Assembly: GCF_900115755.1 (NCBI RefSeq)
Contig: NZ_FOXQ01000013.1
Span: forward strand, 62,001 to 126,000
Length of the DNA: 64,000 bases
Origin: Parafilimonas terrae
GTDB taxonomy: Bacteria > Bacteroidota > Bacteroidia > Chitinophagales > Chitinophagaceae
Direction of reading: 5' to 3'
Position 1 is the stretch's first letter. Each line of letters begins with the position of its first letter. Both the position numbers and the translations under genes were made by a program. Positions 20,574 to 29,923 of the stretch are shown piece by piece. Under the pieces are notes generated by a model. The model had not been told where the DNA came from. It did not search any database and was given only the letters and a program-made list of their open reading frames with translations.

Positions 20574-20629
20574 GATAATTTATTTAAGGAGTTTATAGGA
20601 TGTATGTAAAAACCCAAAGTTTAAAACAC

Positions 20630-22057
20630 CTATAAATAACCTAATATCTTTAACATACTTTGTGCCGTTTGCTGTTTAGCATGCAGCCAGTCTGTTAATT
20701 TGCCATTCTTATCATATCCAACAATTACATGTTTTGGAGAAGGGATGAGGCAATGTTTTATGCCGCCGTAACCGCTTATCTGGTCCTGGTAAGCGCCGGT
20801 GTGAAAGAACCCCACATATAATGGCTCTTTATTAGCCGGGTCGCTGCCGTTGCCTTCACTTTCCAGCTTTGGCAAAAACACTTCATTAATATGTTCTTCA
20901 GAGTCGTAATAATCATGGCTATCGCACGTCATGCCGCCAAGCACAACACGCTGGTATTCGTTTTCCCACTTGTTTACCGGCAGCATTAAAAATTTTTCAC
21001 CAATGCCCCAGGTATCGGGCAAGGTTGTTATGAATGATGAATCAATCATGTACCAACGTTCACGGTCGTTCTGCACCTTCTCTCCCACCACACTGTAAAT
21101 ATGCGCCATGCTTTCGCCAACAGTAAAGCTGCCGAACTCTGTGAAAATATTAGGCATGGGAACTTTTGCTTTTTTACAGGCCTTTTTTATGTTACCCACA
21201 ATTTCATATATCATGAACTGGTAATCGTATTCAAAGCCAAGAGAATGTTTTATAGGGAAGCCACCGCCAATATTGATTGAATCAAGTTCAGGGCAAATTT
21301 TTCTCAACTGGCAATACAGGTTAATGATCTTATTTAATTCACTCCAATAATAAATATCATCTTTAATGCCTTTGTTCAAAAATATATGCAGCATTTTAAG
21401 CTGAAATTTATCTTCATAGCCTTCAATTTCATCCACATAAAATTCAAGAATATCTTTTGCCCTTATGCCCAGCCTTGATGTATAAAAAGGAAATGTGGGC
21501 TCTTCTTCAGCCGCCACGCGAATGCCTAATTTAAACGGCTTTCTTACGCTGCGTTTATACATTTGCAGCTCGGCTTTATTATCAAGCACAGGTATTACAT
21601 TATTAAACCCGGTATTAATAAGCCTTGCAATTCTTGAAGTGTAGGTTTTTTGTTTAAAGCCATTGCAAATAATAAAAGTATCTTTTGTTATTTTCTTGCG
21701 CTTATAAAGCTGGTTAATAATTTCAATATCGTAAGCATACGATGTTTCCAAATGAATATTATGCTTTAAAGCCTCTTCTACCACAAAAGAAAAATGAGAG
21801 CTTTTGGTGCAATAGCAATAATTGTAAGCGCCTTCATATTTGTGGCGTTTGAAAGCCGCTTCAAACATTTTTTTAGCCTTGTTTATCTGCATACCTATTT
21901 TAGGCAGGTAACTAAGTTTGAGGGGCGTGCCATATTTGTCAATTAATGCTTTAATATCAAGCCCGTTAAATTCAAGGTATCCGTTATCGTTTAAGTCGAA
22001 ATCTTCCTGTGGAAAATGGAAAGTTTGCTTAACAAGCGAAGTATAAGTATTTGTCAT
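20630..22057 (-). CDS. Arginine decarboxylase-like type III PLP enzyme
   Basis: The start was set at the ATG giving MTNTYTSLVKQTFHFPQEDF (475 aa). A TTG 42 bases upstream is less likely. The sequence has an alanine-racemase-like barrel with the PLP lysine in YNYCYCTKSSHFSF, NIGGGFPIKHS as the phosphate-binding glycine loop, and TCDSHDYY as the C-terminal decarboxylase cysteine motif. This is the Bacteroidota group usually annotated as arginine decarboxylase, which makes agmatine for polyamine synthesis. The exact substrate (arginine, or possibly diaminopimelate) is inferred from family annotation only. Confidence 0.82.
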   Translation of the reverse strand: MTNTYTSLVKQTFHFPQEDFDLNDNGYLEFNGLDIKALIDKYGTPLKLSYLPKIGMQINKAKKMFEAAFKRHKYEGAYNYCYCTKSSHFSFVVEEALKHNIHLETSYAYDIEIINQLYKRKKITKDTFIICNGFKQKTYTSRIARLINTGFNNVIPVLDNKAELQMYKRSVRKPFKLGIRVAAEEEPTFPFYTSRLGIRAKDILEFYVDEIEGYEDKFQLKMLHIFLNKGIKDDIYYWSELNKIINLYCQLRKICPELDSINIGGGFPIKHSLGFEYDYQFMIYEIVGNIKKACKKAKVPMPNIFTEFGSFTVGESMAHIYSVVGEKVQNDRERWYMIDSSFITTLPDTWGIGEKFLMLPVNKWENEYQRVVLGGMTCDSHDYYDSEEHINEVFLPKLESEGNGSDPANKEPLYVGFFHTGAYQDQISGYGGIKHCLIPSPKHVIVGYDKNGKLTDWLHAKQQTAQSMLKILGYL

Positions 22058-22120
22058 TTCCTGTTCGAGTTCATGATTTTTTTTGACAAGAGCCAACAAA
22101 AGTAATTGATTGCAATAATC

Positions 22121-22150
22121 AAAATAAAAAATCCCGCAAAGCGCGGGATT
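22121..22150 (-). terminator. Terminator of the rpmI-rplT operon
   Basis: A perfect 8-bp AATCCCGC/GCGGGATT stem (22130-22137 with 22143-22150) closes a five-base loop. On the minus strand it is followed by a T-rich run complementary to 22121-22130. It lies 25 bases past the rplT stop. Confidence 0.88.
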
Positions 22151-22175
22151 AAATTTTTATTTTTTTTGCTAAACT

Positions 22176-22520
22176 CTATTTAACTGAAGCAACCAAAGCT
22201 TTAAAACTTTCAGGTTCATTCATGGCAAGGTCTGCAAGAATTTTCCTGTTTAATTCAATACCTTTTTTATTCAAAAGATTAATGAATTCGCTGTACGTTA
22301 AACCTTCTTCCCTTACAGCAGCGTTGATACGAACAATCCAAAGCTGGCGGTAATCACGCTTCTTTACTTTGCGGCCCACATAAGCATAAGTTTGTCCTTT
22401 CTCAACAATATTTTTGGCAACGGTATATACATTTTTACGCTTGCCGTAAAAACCTTTGGCCTGTTTTAAAACTCTTTTTCTTCTTGCCCTTGATGCAACT
22501 GCATTTACTGAACGTGGCAT
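22176..22520 (-). CDS. rplT: Large ribosomal subunit protein bL20
   Basis: bL20 is a core 50S assembly protein. The 114-aa sequence is typical: [20 protein letters not shown] at the start, [17 protein letters not shown], and the central [19 protein letters not shown] block. In many bacteria bL20 binds the leader of its own operon. Here the operon is only rpmI-rplT, with rpmI 91 bases upstream. Confidence 0.98.
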   Translation of the reverse strand: MPRSVNAVASRARRKRVLKQAKGFYGKRKNVYTVAKNIVEKGQTYAYVGRKVKKRDYRQLWIVRINAAVREEGLTYSEFINLLNKKGIELNRKILADLAMNEPESFKALVASVK

Positions 22521-22611
22521 AATTTATAATTTTTGATTTCTGATTTTTTTAGCTGTAAGCCGCAAGCATCAGAAAATGTTTTTAAAAATGTGTTTATTAC
22601 TTCCTTGTGGA

Positions 22612-22809
22612 TTATTTCAAACGCAATAAGCGCATTACAAAATCTTTGTTAGGCGCTGCTACCACACCTTTTTGGCGAAGGTTTCTTTTGCGCTTGGTAG
22701 ATTTTTTGGTAAGGATGTGTCGTTTGAAAGATTTCTGGAAAGTAATTTCACCTGTGCCGGTTACTTTAAAGCGCTTCTTTGCGCTGGAGTTTGTTTTAAC
22801 TTTAGGCAT
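22612..22809 (-). CDS. rpmI: Large ribosomal subunit protein bL35
   Basis: The 65-aa protein starts at the ATG giving [20 protein letters not shown] and contains [18 protein letters not shown], both hallmarks of bL35. The reading frame stays open for 53 codons upstream, but that part has no similarity to bL35 and the family always begins with MPK. It is followed by rplT. The usual upstream partner infC is missing, and the next gene upstream is a YajQ-family gene. Confidence 0.97.
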   Translation of the reverse strand: MPKVKTNSSAKKRFKVTGTGEITFQKSFKRHILTKKSTKRKRNLRQKGVVAAPNKDFVMRLLRLK

Positions 22810-22842
22810 TATAATCTTATTAAGATTACTCCCTGCTGGCGT

Positions 22843-22858
22843 TTCCGCACTGGCGGAA
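22843..22858. promoter_or_regulatory. Hairpin in the rpmI leader
   Basis: TTCCGC and GCGGAA arms (6 bp) close a four-base loop about 34-49 bases upstream of the rpmI start codon on the minus strand. The AT-rich palindrome ATCTTAATAAGAT follows closer to the start. It may be part of an autoregulatory leader for the ribosomal-protein operon, but no known Rfam structure was recognised by eye. Confidence 0.35.
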
Positions 22859-22996
22859 CTCTTGTTGAGCCTTACGGGAATTAAAATTTTGGAGCGCGAA
22901 GGTATAGAATTATTGAATATGGTCAAAGCTTCACTTAACCTGACCTCAGCATTTGCAATTAAAAGCACTGTTCAAATAATTTCTTTCGGCAAGAGC

Positions 22997-23488
22997 TTAC
23001 GATTTCATATTTGTAAACTGTAAAGGAAATGACAGGTTTGCCTGCCTGCAGGCCGCAATTACTGACTGTAAGTCATCTATTTTTTTTCCTGTTACCCGCA
23101 CTATGTCATCCATTATTTGAGCCTGCACTTTAAGGCCGCTGTCTTTAATAATCTTAACAATCTTTTTGGCATCCTCCTGTTTCAGTCCGTTGGTAACAGG
23201 CACTTCTTTCTTCAGCACTTTACCGCTTTGGTGTGCATCTTTTGAAAAATCAAAAGCATTGGCATCAATACCCTGCTTCATACTGCGGCTTATGAGCACA
23301 TCAATCACCTGCTTCATCTTCATATCGCTTTCCACTTCAAGCGTAACCAGGAAATCTTTTTTATTCAGGGTTATTTCAACCGGCGAATTTTTAAAATCAA
23401 AACGGTTACTTATTTCTTTTTTTACTGTGTTTACAGCGTTATCTAAAGTTTGAAGGTCAACTTTGCTGGCAATGTCAAAAGATGGCAT
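22997..23488 (-). CDS. yajQ: YajQ-family nucleotide-binding protein
   Basis: The 163-aa protein matches YajQ (DUF520): MPSFDIASKVDLQTLDNAVN at the N-terminus, EISNRFDFKNSPVEI, and VRVTGKKIDDLQSVIAACR near the C-terminus. The family is a two-domain, RNA-recognition-like fold. Some members bind cyclic di-GMP, but others may not, so the ligand remains open. It lies 187 bases upstream of rpmI on the same strand and is probably a separate unit. Confidence 0.95.
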   Translation of the reverse strand: MPSFDIASKVDLQTLDNAVNTVKKEISNRFDFKNSPVEITLNKKDFLVTLEVESDMKMKQVIDVLISRSMKQGIDANAFDFSKDAHQSGKVLKKEVPVTNGLKQEDAKKIVKIIKDSGLKVQAQIMDDIVRVTGKKIDDLQSVIAACRQANLSFPLQFTNMKS

Positions 23489-23651
23489 AATCTTGATATT
23501 TTTAATTATATTTAAAGCATACTTAAAACTGTAAAGGTACCGTTATCAATTAAACTTTATTATTCCTTAACCGTCCTAATAACATTAACAAACAAGTGTT
23601 TGTTTTTTGTATACAACTGGAATAATTTACACAACAATTCAACACAACAAA

Positions 23652-24974
23652 ATGACATTAATTAAAAAATTTTTTCCTTCCCTGATAATGCTGCTTGTCG
23701 TTGCAGCCTCGGGCAGCATCCCAAACGCTGCATCGGCGCAGAACGACGATTATTACGATGATAACGGAAGTTACAGCGACAACGATAACAGCTATAATAA
23801 CGAGAGCTATAATGATGATGATAATCCATCTGATTATGATTACCGGCCCTCAGATGTAAACATCAATGTATTTAATGAAGCTTTATCACCTTACGGAAGC
23901 TGGGTTGTTTCTGCATCGTACGGACGGTGCTGGGTACCGCGCCATCGTGGGTTTGTGCCTTATTCAACAGGTGGCCACTGGATTTACTCTTCTTATGGTT
24001 GGACGTGGGCTTCTGACTATGGCTGGGGCTGGGCGCCCTTCCATTATGGCCGCTGGACATACGACCCTTTTTACGGATGGATGTGGGTTCCTGGTTATGA
24101 ATGGGGCCCGGCATGGGTAGCATGGCGTTCCGGTGGCGGTTATTATGGCTGGACTCCTTTAGGGCCAGGCATGCATATAGGTATTAACATTGGTATTGGC
24201 GTTCCTTATAACAGGTGGGTATTTGCACCAAGCCGGTACATGGGTTACAGCAACATACACAGGCATTATGTGCGCCCTTCCCGCAACACTACAATTATTA
24301 ATAATACTACTATCATTAATAATACAACGGTTTATAATAACAGGCGTTTTGTTGCAGGGCCAAACCGTACTGAAGTAGAGAGATACAGTGGCAGGCGCGT
24401 AAACCAGGTTCGCGTGGTAAATTCAAACAGGCCCGGCAGCGCCAGGGTTAGTAATAACACTATTCAAATGTACAGGCCGGGTGTAAGACAAAGAGCGCCT
24501 CAGAGCAATGCGGGTGCAAACAACAGGCCTAACATCAATAACCAAAGGCCCAATCAACAGCATGACAGGAACCAGGCAAATAATCAACAAAATAATAACA
24601 GGCCGGCCCCGGATGCACGCGACAGGATAAACAATCAAAGGCCGCAACGCAATATGCGTCAGGCTCAGCCTAATTCCGGCAGAAACCAGCAGCAGCCAAA
24701 CAATGTGCAGCCGCGGAATCAATCAAACAGGCCCAGTCAAAATTCTGACAGGACGAGGCAGCAGCAACAGCGGATGCAGCGCCAGCAACAACAGCAACAG
24801 CAGAGAATGAATCAGCAGCGGCAGCAAAGAAATAATGACCAGATGAGGTCGTCTAACAGGCAGCGGCAATTCAACCAGCAAAGACAGCAGATGCAAAGGC
24901 AACAACAGTCTAACCAGCCACGGCAACAGTCTCCTTCCAGGGAACGGAGTGAAAGGCCAGGGCACAGAGGATAA
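23652..24974 (+). CDS. Exported Trp/Tyr-rich DUF6600-like protein with Q/N/R-rich tail
   Basis: From the ATG giving MTLIKKFFPSLIMLLV the protein is 440 aa with a signal peptide (cleavage near ASAQ, about residue 31). It then has an acidic Asp/Asn/Tyr stretch (about 32-68) and a domain dense in Trp, Tyr and Gly (about 70-200: LSPYGSWVVSASYGRCWVP, GHWIYSSYGWTWAS, GWAPFHYGRW) that fits DUF6600. The remaining roughly 190 residues are Gln/Asn/Arg-rich low complexity with basic character. It is probably an envelope protein, and the tail looks disordered. A strong terminator follows. Confidence 0.75.
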   Translation: MTLIKKFFPSLIMLLVVAASGSIPNAASAQNDDYYDDNGSYSDNDNSYNNESYNDDDNPSDYDYRPSDVNINVFNEALSPYGSWVVSASYGRCWVPRHRGFVPYSTGGHWIYSSYGWTWASDYGWGWAPFHYGRWTYDPFYGWMWVPGYEWGPAWVAWRSGGGYYGWTPLGPGMHIGINIGIGVPYNRWVFAPSRYMGYSNIHRHYVRPSRNTTIINNTTIINNTTVYNNRRFVAGPNRTEVERYSGRRVNQVRVVNSNRPGSARVSNNTIQMYRPGVRQRAPQSNAGANNRPNINNQRPNQQHDRNQANNQQNNNRPAPDARDRINNQRPQRNMRQAQPNSGRNQQQPNNVQPRNQSNRPSQNSDRTRQQQQRMQRQQQQQQQRMNQQRQQRNNDQMRSSNRQRQFNQQRQQMQRQQQSNQPRQQSPSRERSERPGHRG

Positions 24975-24983
24975 CTTTACATT

Positions 24984-25012
24984 AAGCCGGTTATTAATCA
25001 ACCGGCTTTTTT
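24984..25012 (+). terminator. Intrinsic terminator after the DUF6600-like gene
   Basis: A perfect 9-bp AAGCCGGTT/AACCGGCTT stem (24984-24992 with 25000-25008) closes a seven-base loop and runs into Ts to 25012. It begins 10 bases past the stop codon. Confidence 0.9.
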
Positions 25013-25050
25013 ATTTATTGAGATTACTTACTTTGCACAAAACATAAATT

Positions 25051-25557
25051 TTGGATAGCAACCTGATTATTATTCTGGTAATTGTAATTGTTGTGATGAC
25101 TGCCCTGGTGTATATTTTTACAACCCGGCCCAAAAACGGGAACGGTGAAAGCCCTATAAACAGGGAAACTGCAACAACCATGCAACTGCAGGCTTATGAA
25201 AGGTTGCTTATACTGGTTGACAGGATTGCACTTCCGAATGTAATAACCAGGGTTAACCAGCCCACATCATCAGCCAGGGAAATGCAGATGCTGCTTACAC
25301 AAAACATCCGTTCTGAATATGATTATAACATTACGCAACAGATATATGTAACTGCTGAAGCATGGAATGCGGTAAAAAACCTTAAGGAGCAAAACCTGCT
25401 TATTATAAACCAGATGGCCAACGTATTGCCGCCGCATGCCACCGGCCTTGACCTGAATAAATTATTGCTGGAATTTTTAATGAACGATAAGAAAGGTTCA
25501 TTGCACGAAGTGGTAAGCGAAGTGTTAAGTTATGAAGCAAAAAAACTGATGAGCTAA
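25051..25557 (+). CDS. Conserved membrane-anchored protein of unknown function
   Basis: The 168-aa protein begins at a TTG giving an N-terminal membrane helix (IIILVIVIVVMTALVYIF). The only nearby ATG would cut that helix. The rest is soluble and helical: MQLQAYERLLILVDRI, SAREMQMLLTQNIRSEYDYNITQQIYV and EQNLLIINQMANVLP. The type resembles a conserved Bacteroidota family that often lies beside methylmalonyl-CoA mutase genes, but I do not recognise a function. It ends 22 bases before the mutase gene and probably shares its transcript. Confidence 0.7.
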   Translation: MDSNLIIILVIVIVVMTALVYIFTTRPKNGNGESPINRETATTMQLQAYERLLILVDRIALPNVITRVNQPTSSAREMQMLLTQNIRSEYDYNITQQIYVTAEAWNAVKNLKEQNLLIINQMANVLPPHATGLDLNKLLLEFLMNDKKGSLHEVVSEVLSYEAKKLMS

Positions 25558-25579
25558 AGGCCTCATTTAAATTGCGTTT

Positions 25580-27139
25580 ATGCCAGGTGAAAAATGTTTT
25601 ACAGATAGCGGGATTGAAATAAAAAAAGTATATCAGCCAACAGTCAACGGTCAACGGTCAACCGAAATCCCCGGTGAATTTCCATTCACCCGCGGCATTC
25701 AGCCCGATATGTACCGAGGCAGGCTTTGGACCATGCGCCAGTATGCAGGTTTCTCCACCGCCGAAGAAAGCAATAAACGTTATCATTATTTATTATCCCA
25801 GGGCGTGAATGGTTTAAGTGTTGCATTTGATCTGCCTACACAAATTGGTTACGACAGCGATCACGATCTTTCTGATGGCGAGGTTGGAAAAGTTGGCGTT
25901 GCCATTGATAGCATAGAAGACATGCAAACTTTATTCGATGGTATTAAACTACAGGATATTACCACTTCAATGACGATTAATGCCACGGGTTTTATTTTAT
26001 TGGGTTTATATGTAGCGCTGGCAAAACAGCAGGGAGCCGATCTTAAAAAAATATCAGGCACTATACAAAATGATATCCTTAAAGAATATGCAGCACGAGG
26101 CACTTATATCTATCCGCCCAAACCTTCCATGCGCATCATCACCGATATTTTTGAATGGTGCAGCAACGAATTGCCTAAATGGAATACTATATCAATTTCA
26201 GGTTATCACATTCGCGAAGCTGGCAGCACGGCTGTACAGGAAATTGCATTTACATTAAGCAATGGAAAAGCTTATGTAAAAGCCGCCATGAAAAAAGGGC
26301 TTGATATAAATGTGTTTGGCAAACGTCTCTCCTTCTTTTTTAATGCGCATAATAATTTGTTTGAAGAAGTAGCTAAGTTTCGCGCAGCAAGAAGAATGTG
26401 GGCCAGGATAATGCAATCGCTTGGCGCTACTGATCCAAAAGCAATGATGCTGCGCTTTCACACACAAACCGGCGGCAGTACATTAACAGCCCAGCAACCA
26501 CTAAATAATATTTCGAGGGTAACCATACAAACAATTGCGGCGGTTTTAGGCGGCACACAAAGCCTGCATACAAACGGGTATGATGAAGCTTTAAGTTTAC
26601 CAACAGAAGAAGCGGCCCGCATTGCTTTGCGCACACAACAAATTGCTGCTTATGAAAGCGGTATTGCCGATACGGCTGATCCGTTAGGTGGTAGTTATTT
26701 TGTAGAATCACTTACCGGCGAAATTGAAAAAGCTGCATGGGAATTAATTGAACAGGTGGACGTTTTAGGTGGAAGTGTTGCTGCCATTGAACAGGGTTTT
26801 ATGCAAAATGAAATTGCCCGCAGTGCTTATGAGCATCAGCTCAAGGTTGAATCAGGAGAAAAGATTATTGTGGGTGTAAATAAATTCATGGTTGACGATG
26901 AAGAAAAAATCCCTTTGCTGAAAATTAATGACAGCATTCGAAAAATGCAAGTTGAAAAATTAAAACACTTAAAAGAAACACGGAATAAAACATCTGCAAT
27001 GGCATGTCTTGAAAACCTGCATAGCAAAGCAGTTTCAGGGGAAAACATCATGCCTGCTGTGAATGATGCAGTTGAAAATTTTTGTACGCTTGGCGAGATC
27101 GCCGATACCTTGCGAAAAGTGTTTGGTGAATACAGGTAG
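25580..27139 (+). CDS. Methylmalonyl-CoA mutase catalytic subunit lacking the B12-binding domain
   Basis: The 519-aa protein is a TIM-barrel acyl-CoA mutase. Tyr55 (in TMRQYAGF), Arg173 (in [10 protein letters not shown]) and His210 (in [10 protein letters not shown]) have the same mutual spacing (155 and 37 residues) as Tyr89, Arg207 and His244 of the Propionibacterium enzyme. Tyr rather than Phe at the first site favours methylmalonyl-CoA over isobutyryl-CoA. There is no C-terminal DxHxxG cobalamin domain, so a separate B12 subunit or an unusual arrangement is needed. Residues 20-32 are encoded partly by a GGTCAAC-type heptamer repeat. Confidence 0.85.
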   Translation: MPGEKCFTDSGIEIKKVYQPTVNGQRSTEIPGEFPFTRGIQPDMYRGRLWTMRQYAGFSTAEESNKRYHYLLSQGVNGLSVAFDLPTQIGYDSDHDLSDGEVGKVGVAIDSIEDMQTLFDGIKLQDITTSMTINATGFILLGLYVALAKQQGADLKKISGTIQNDILKEYAARGTYIYPPKPSMRIITDIFEWCSNELPKWNTISISGYHIREAGSTAVQEIAFTLSNGKAYVKAAMKKGLDINVFGKRLSFFFNAHNNLFEEVAKFRAARRMWARIMQSLGATDPKAMMLRFHTQTGGSTLTAQQPLNNISRVTIQTIAAVLGGTQSLHTNGYDEALSLPTEEAARIALRTQQIAAYESGIADTADPLGGSYFVESLTGEIEKAAWELIEQVDVLGGSVAAIEQGFMQNEIARSAYEHQLKVESGEKIIVGVNKFMVDDEEKIPLLKINDSIRKMQVEKLKHLKETRNKTSAMACLENLHSKAVSGENIMPAVNDAVENFCTLGEIADTLRKVFGEYR

Positions 27140-27190
27140 CCTGCTGGAGTTAGAGGCATCCATAAATTTATAGTATAACATTACATGATA

Positions 27191-27222
27191 AAAGGCATAG
27201 GTTTTTGAAATCCTATGCCTTT
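27191..27222. terminator. Bidirectional terminator between mutase and TonB receptor genes
   Basis: A perfect 11-bp inverted repeat (27191-27201 with 27212-27222) closes a ten-base loop between two convergent genes. T-rich sequence follows on the plus strand, with an A-tract on the opposite side only partly developed. Confidence 0.82.
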
Positions 27223-27241
27223 CATTTTTAAATAACATTAT

Positions 27242-29671
27242 CTATCCTTTTCCCTTTACACGGCTTTGTTCTTCGTCGGAACTGCTGTGGTTGCGCTGTT
27301 CTGCTTTTTGGCCTTTGCTAAAGCGATAAGTAAACGTAAGGTTTACCACGCGGCTTTCCCATTTGTTATGAATCTTCACATCTACGTTCTGATAGCGGCT
27401 GTAACCCCGCCACTGCTGAATGCCTAAGAAGTCACGTACATTTAATTTTACCGAGCCCTTATCTTTCAAAACTTTTTTAGCAACAGCAAAATTCAAAGTA
27501 CCCTGCGGCAAACCAACAACAGTACCATAAATTGCTTTGCTGTTAAAGTAACCGCTTAATTCTGCGCTCCAACCTTTTGGTAAAGTAAACTGGTTTTGCA
27601 TATTGGCATTAAAGGCCGGGCCCTCCACGTTAATTATGCCGGTATTCACAAATCCCTTATACTTGTTATATGCACCCTGAACATATAAATTGGCCCTCCA
27701 CCATTTTGTTACAGGCACTGCTGCATTTACGCTTAATGTAAAACTGTTTTGTTTGGCGAGATTTGTTTTGGTAACATAAGTTGTATGTGTACTGTCTATC
27801 TGCATCAACTGTTCATTTATAATGTCGTTTACCAACACATAGCTAAACGTGGAAGTGATCATATTTTTATATACATGTGTCAACTCAATATTGTGGCTGA
27901 ACTGTGGCTTCAGGTAAGGATTACCGACTTCATAAGTGTATTTATCAAGGAAGTAATAAAACGGATTCATATCGCCGTAATCAGGCCTTTGAATTCTTCT
28001 GCCATAATTTAAATTCAACTGGTTTTTATCATTCAAGGTATAATTTATATAGGCTGTGGGGAACAACTGCGTGTAATTGCGTTTAAATGTTTCGCCAGTG
28101 GTTAACTGCCTGCCTTTTGCGTTAGTGTTTTCAAGGCGAAGGCCTAACTGGGCGCTCCATTTTTTATTGAACTGTTTACTGGTGTTTATATAGGCAGCAT
28201 TGATGTTTTCTTCATAAACAAAATGGTTAGAACGGCCTGAATCTGTAACCCATTCATTATTGATAAAATTGGTGTAAAGCGCATTGTTATCTGTTTTTAC
28301 ATAGCTGCTTTTTAAGCCTGCTTCAATTTTTAGATTGTTTTTTAAAGGATGCACATAGTCAATCTTGCCGCTATAAATATTTATTTTACTTGGCAGGTCT
28401 CCACGCAGCAATTCATCAGCAGAAACCTTATTGTTCTTTGCATCAAAAAATTTATTTATAAAAAGCTGGCCGGATGAAGATTGATATTGCAGGTAATCTA
28501 TATTGGCAGATAATTCCCTGCCGGTAGAGTCAAACTTAGTTTCCATATTAAGATTGGCGCCATAATTTTTCCAGTTATTTTTAGAAACACTGTTTGTATA
28601 AGTTTCATTTTGCAAAGCATTAGCTGCATTATATATATCTGTGACATTGTTGTTACTGTTAGTGCCCGGATTAAAATTGCCATTTACTGAAAAGCCAAGC
28701 GTTGTTTTTTTAGTGGCATAAAAATCGAGGCCGGTTTTAAAATAATGCGACTGATATTCAGATTGCATATCGCTGGTCTGCATAAATTTCGTATCTATTT
28801 CGCCTGCCTCATTCCTGAAATTTCTTTCAAGCTCAAGTGTATGGTAACGTTTGCTATAATTGTAACTATAGTTGCCAAACACATTCACCTTGCCCGAACG
28901 ATAATTAAAGTTGATGCTCTCATTTGTTTTTGGAAATTTACCGATACCATAGCCTGCTGTTACGCCGGCGCTAAATCCTTTAACCTTTGTTTTTTTGGTT
29001 TTGAAATTGATGATGCCTGAATTGCCGGCTGCATCATATTTTGCCGACGGGTTCGTCATCAGCTCAATCTGGTCAAGGCTTGTTGATGGCAAATTCTTTA
29101 AATAATTAGCCAGGTCCTGCGCACTTAAATAAGTAGGCTTGCCGTCAATCATCACCACTACGCCGCCTTTTCCTTTCAGGCTTATGTTGCCATCTTTATC
29201 AACCACAACGCCCGGTGTTTTCTCTAAAATTTCATAAGCTGATAAACCGGCATTGGTGGGCGATGCATCAATGTTCACAACAGTTTTATCAATTTTTTGT
29301 TCGATGAACTGTTTTTGCGATGTAACCACCACATCGGAAAGTTTGGCCGAAGATTGAAGGCTGATGGTTTTCAGATCAATCATTGGATGTTCGTTATCGA
29401 GTGTTAGAAGTGGCGAATACCAGGTTTCATTACCAACAAACTGAACAGAAACCAGGTAATGACCTTTAGTGATTTTGTCTATGAGAAAATGCCCGTTCTT
29501 ATCTGAAAATTGCTGTTTTAGCATTGAAGAATCCGGTTTCAACAACATAACGGTTGCAGCTTCCAACGGCTTCTCAGAAATTACAACATTACCATTAATA
29601 GAGAAGTATTGTGCATTAACTATTGAAAAACAACAGTTTAATATAACAGTTAGTGTAAAAAAAGTTTTCAT
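27242..29671 (-). CDS. TonB-dependent outer-membrane receptor-like protein
   Basis: The 809-aa protein has a signal peptide (cleavage near VNAQ, about residue 21), a CarboxypepD-like regulatory domain (about 22-105), a plug domain (about 115-235: YEILEKTPGVVVDKDGNISLKG, GGVVVMIDGKPTYLSAQDL, SAKYDAAGNSGIINFKTKK), and a long barrel. This matches the outer-membrane beta-barrel family PF14905. After the final barrel strand (VVNLTFTYRFSKG) there is a charged, Ser/Glu-rich tail of about 28 residues. No SusD partner is adjacent, so the transported ligand cannot be inferred. Confidence 0.88.
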   Translation of the reverse strand: MKTFFTLTVILNCCFSIVNAQYFSINGNVVISEKPLEAATVMLLKPDSSMLKQQFSDKNGHFLIDKITKGHYLVSVQFVGNETWYSPLLTLDNEHPMIDLKTISLQSSAKLSDVVVTSQKQFIEQKIDKTVVNIDASPTNAGLSAYEILEKTPGVVVDKDGNISLKGKGGVVVMIDGKPTYLSAQDLANYLKNLPSTSLDQIELMTNPSAKYDAAGNSGIINFKTKKTKVKGFSAGVTAGYGIGKFPKTNESINFNYRSGKVNVFGNYSYNYSKRYHTLELERNFRNEAGEIDTKFMQTSDMQSEYQSHYFKTGLDFYATKKTTLGFSVNGNFNPGTNSNNNVTDIYNAANALQNETYTNSVSKNNWKNYGANLNMETKFDSTGRELSANIDYLQYQSSSGQLFINKFFDAKNNKVSADELLRGDLPSKINIYSGKIDYVHPLKNNLKIEAGLKSSYVKTDNNALYTNFINNEWVTDSGRSNHFVYEENINAAYINTSKQFNKKWSAQLGLRLENTNAKGRQLTTGETFKRNYTQLFPTAYINYTLNDKNQLNLNYGRRIQRPDYGDMNPFYYFLDKYTYEVGNPYLKPQFSHNIELTHVYKNMITSTFSYVLVNDIINEQLMQIDSTHTTYVTKTNLAKQNSFTLSVNAAVPVTKWWRANLYVQGAYNKYKGFVNTGIINVEGPAFNANMQNQFTLPKGWSAELSGYFNSKAIYGTVVGLPQGTLNFAVAKKVLKDKGSVKLNVRDFLGIQQWRGYSRYQNVDVKIHNKWESRVVNLTFTYRFSKGQKAEQRNHSSSDEEQSRVKGKG

Positions 29672-29829
29672 TTAGCAGCTTATTTAAAGTTCCTTGTTAT
29701 AAAAATTACATAACAAATGTAAGTACCATGTATTACATAGTTCAATATTATACATAAGCGGCAACGGTTTAATTTGGCCGGTTTAATTTCTGAAAAAATT
29801 AGTTGGAAGAAAACGCCGAAATTTTAAAA

Positions 29830-29864
29830 AAATATAAACCCGAAATCTTTAAAGATTCCGGTTT
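29830..29864 (-). terminator. Probable terminator of the endonuclease/GH127 operon
   Basis: On the minus strand an AAACC...GATT arm pairs with a following AATC...GGTTT arm, with one bulge and one mismatch. A T-rich run follows. It lies 60 bases past the endonuclease-family stop and upstream of the TonB receptor gene. The pairing is imperfect. Confidence 0.5.
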
Positions 29865-29923
29865 AATGTGCGATGTGCGCCGGGATAGAAGTCTTTAATC
29901 CTGATATGGCTGCTGCAATTGCC

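Noticed and set aside
22607-23023. Plus-strand open frame across rpmI and its leader
   Set aside because: It is antisense to the clear bL35 gene and has no similarity to any family; the stretch of hydrophobic residues arises from Lys/Arg codons read backwards.
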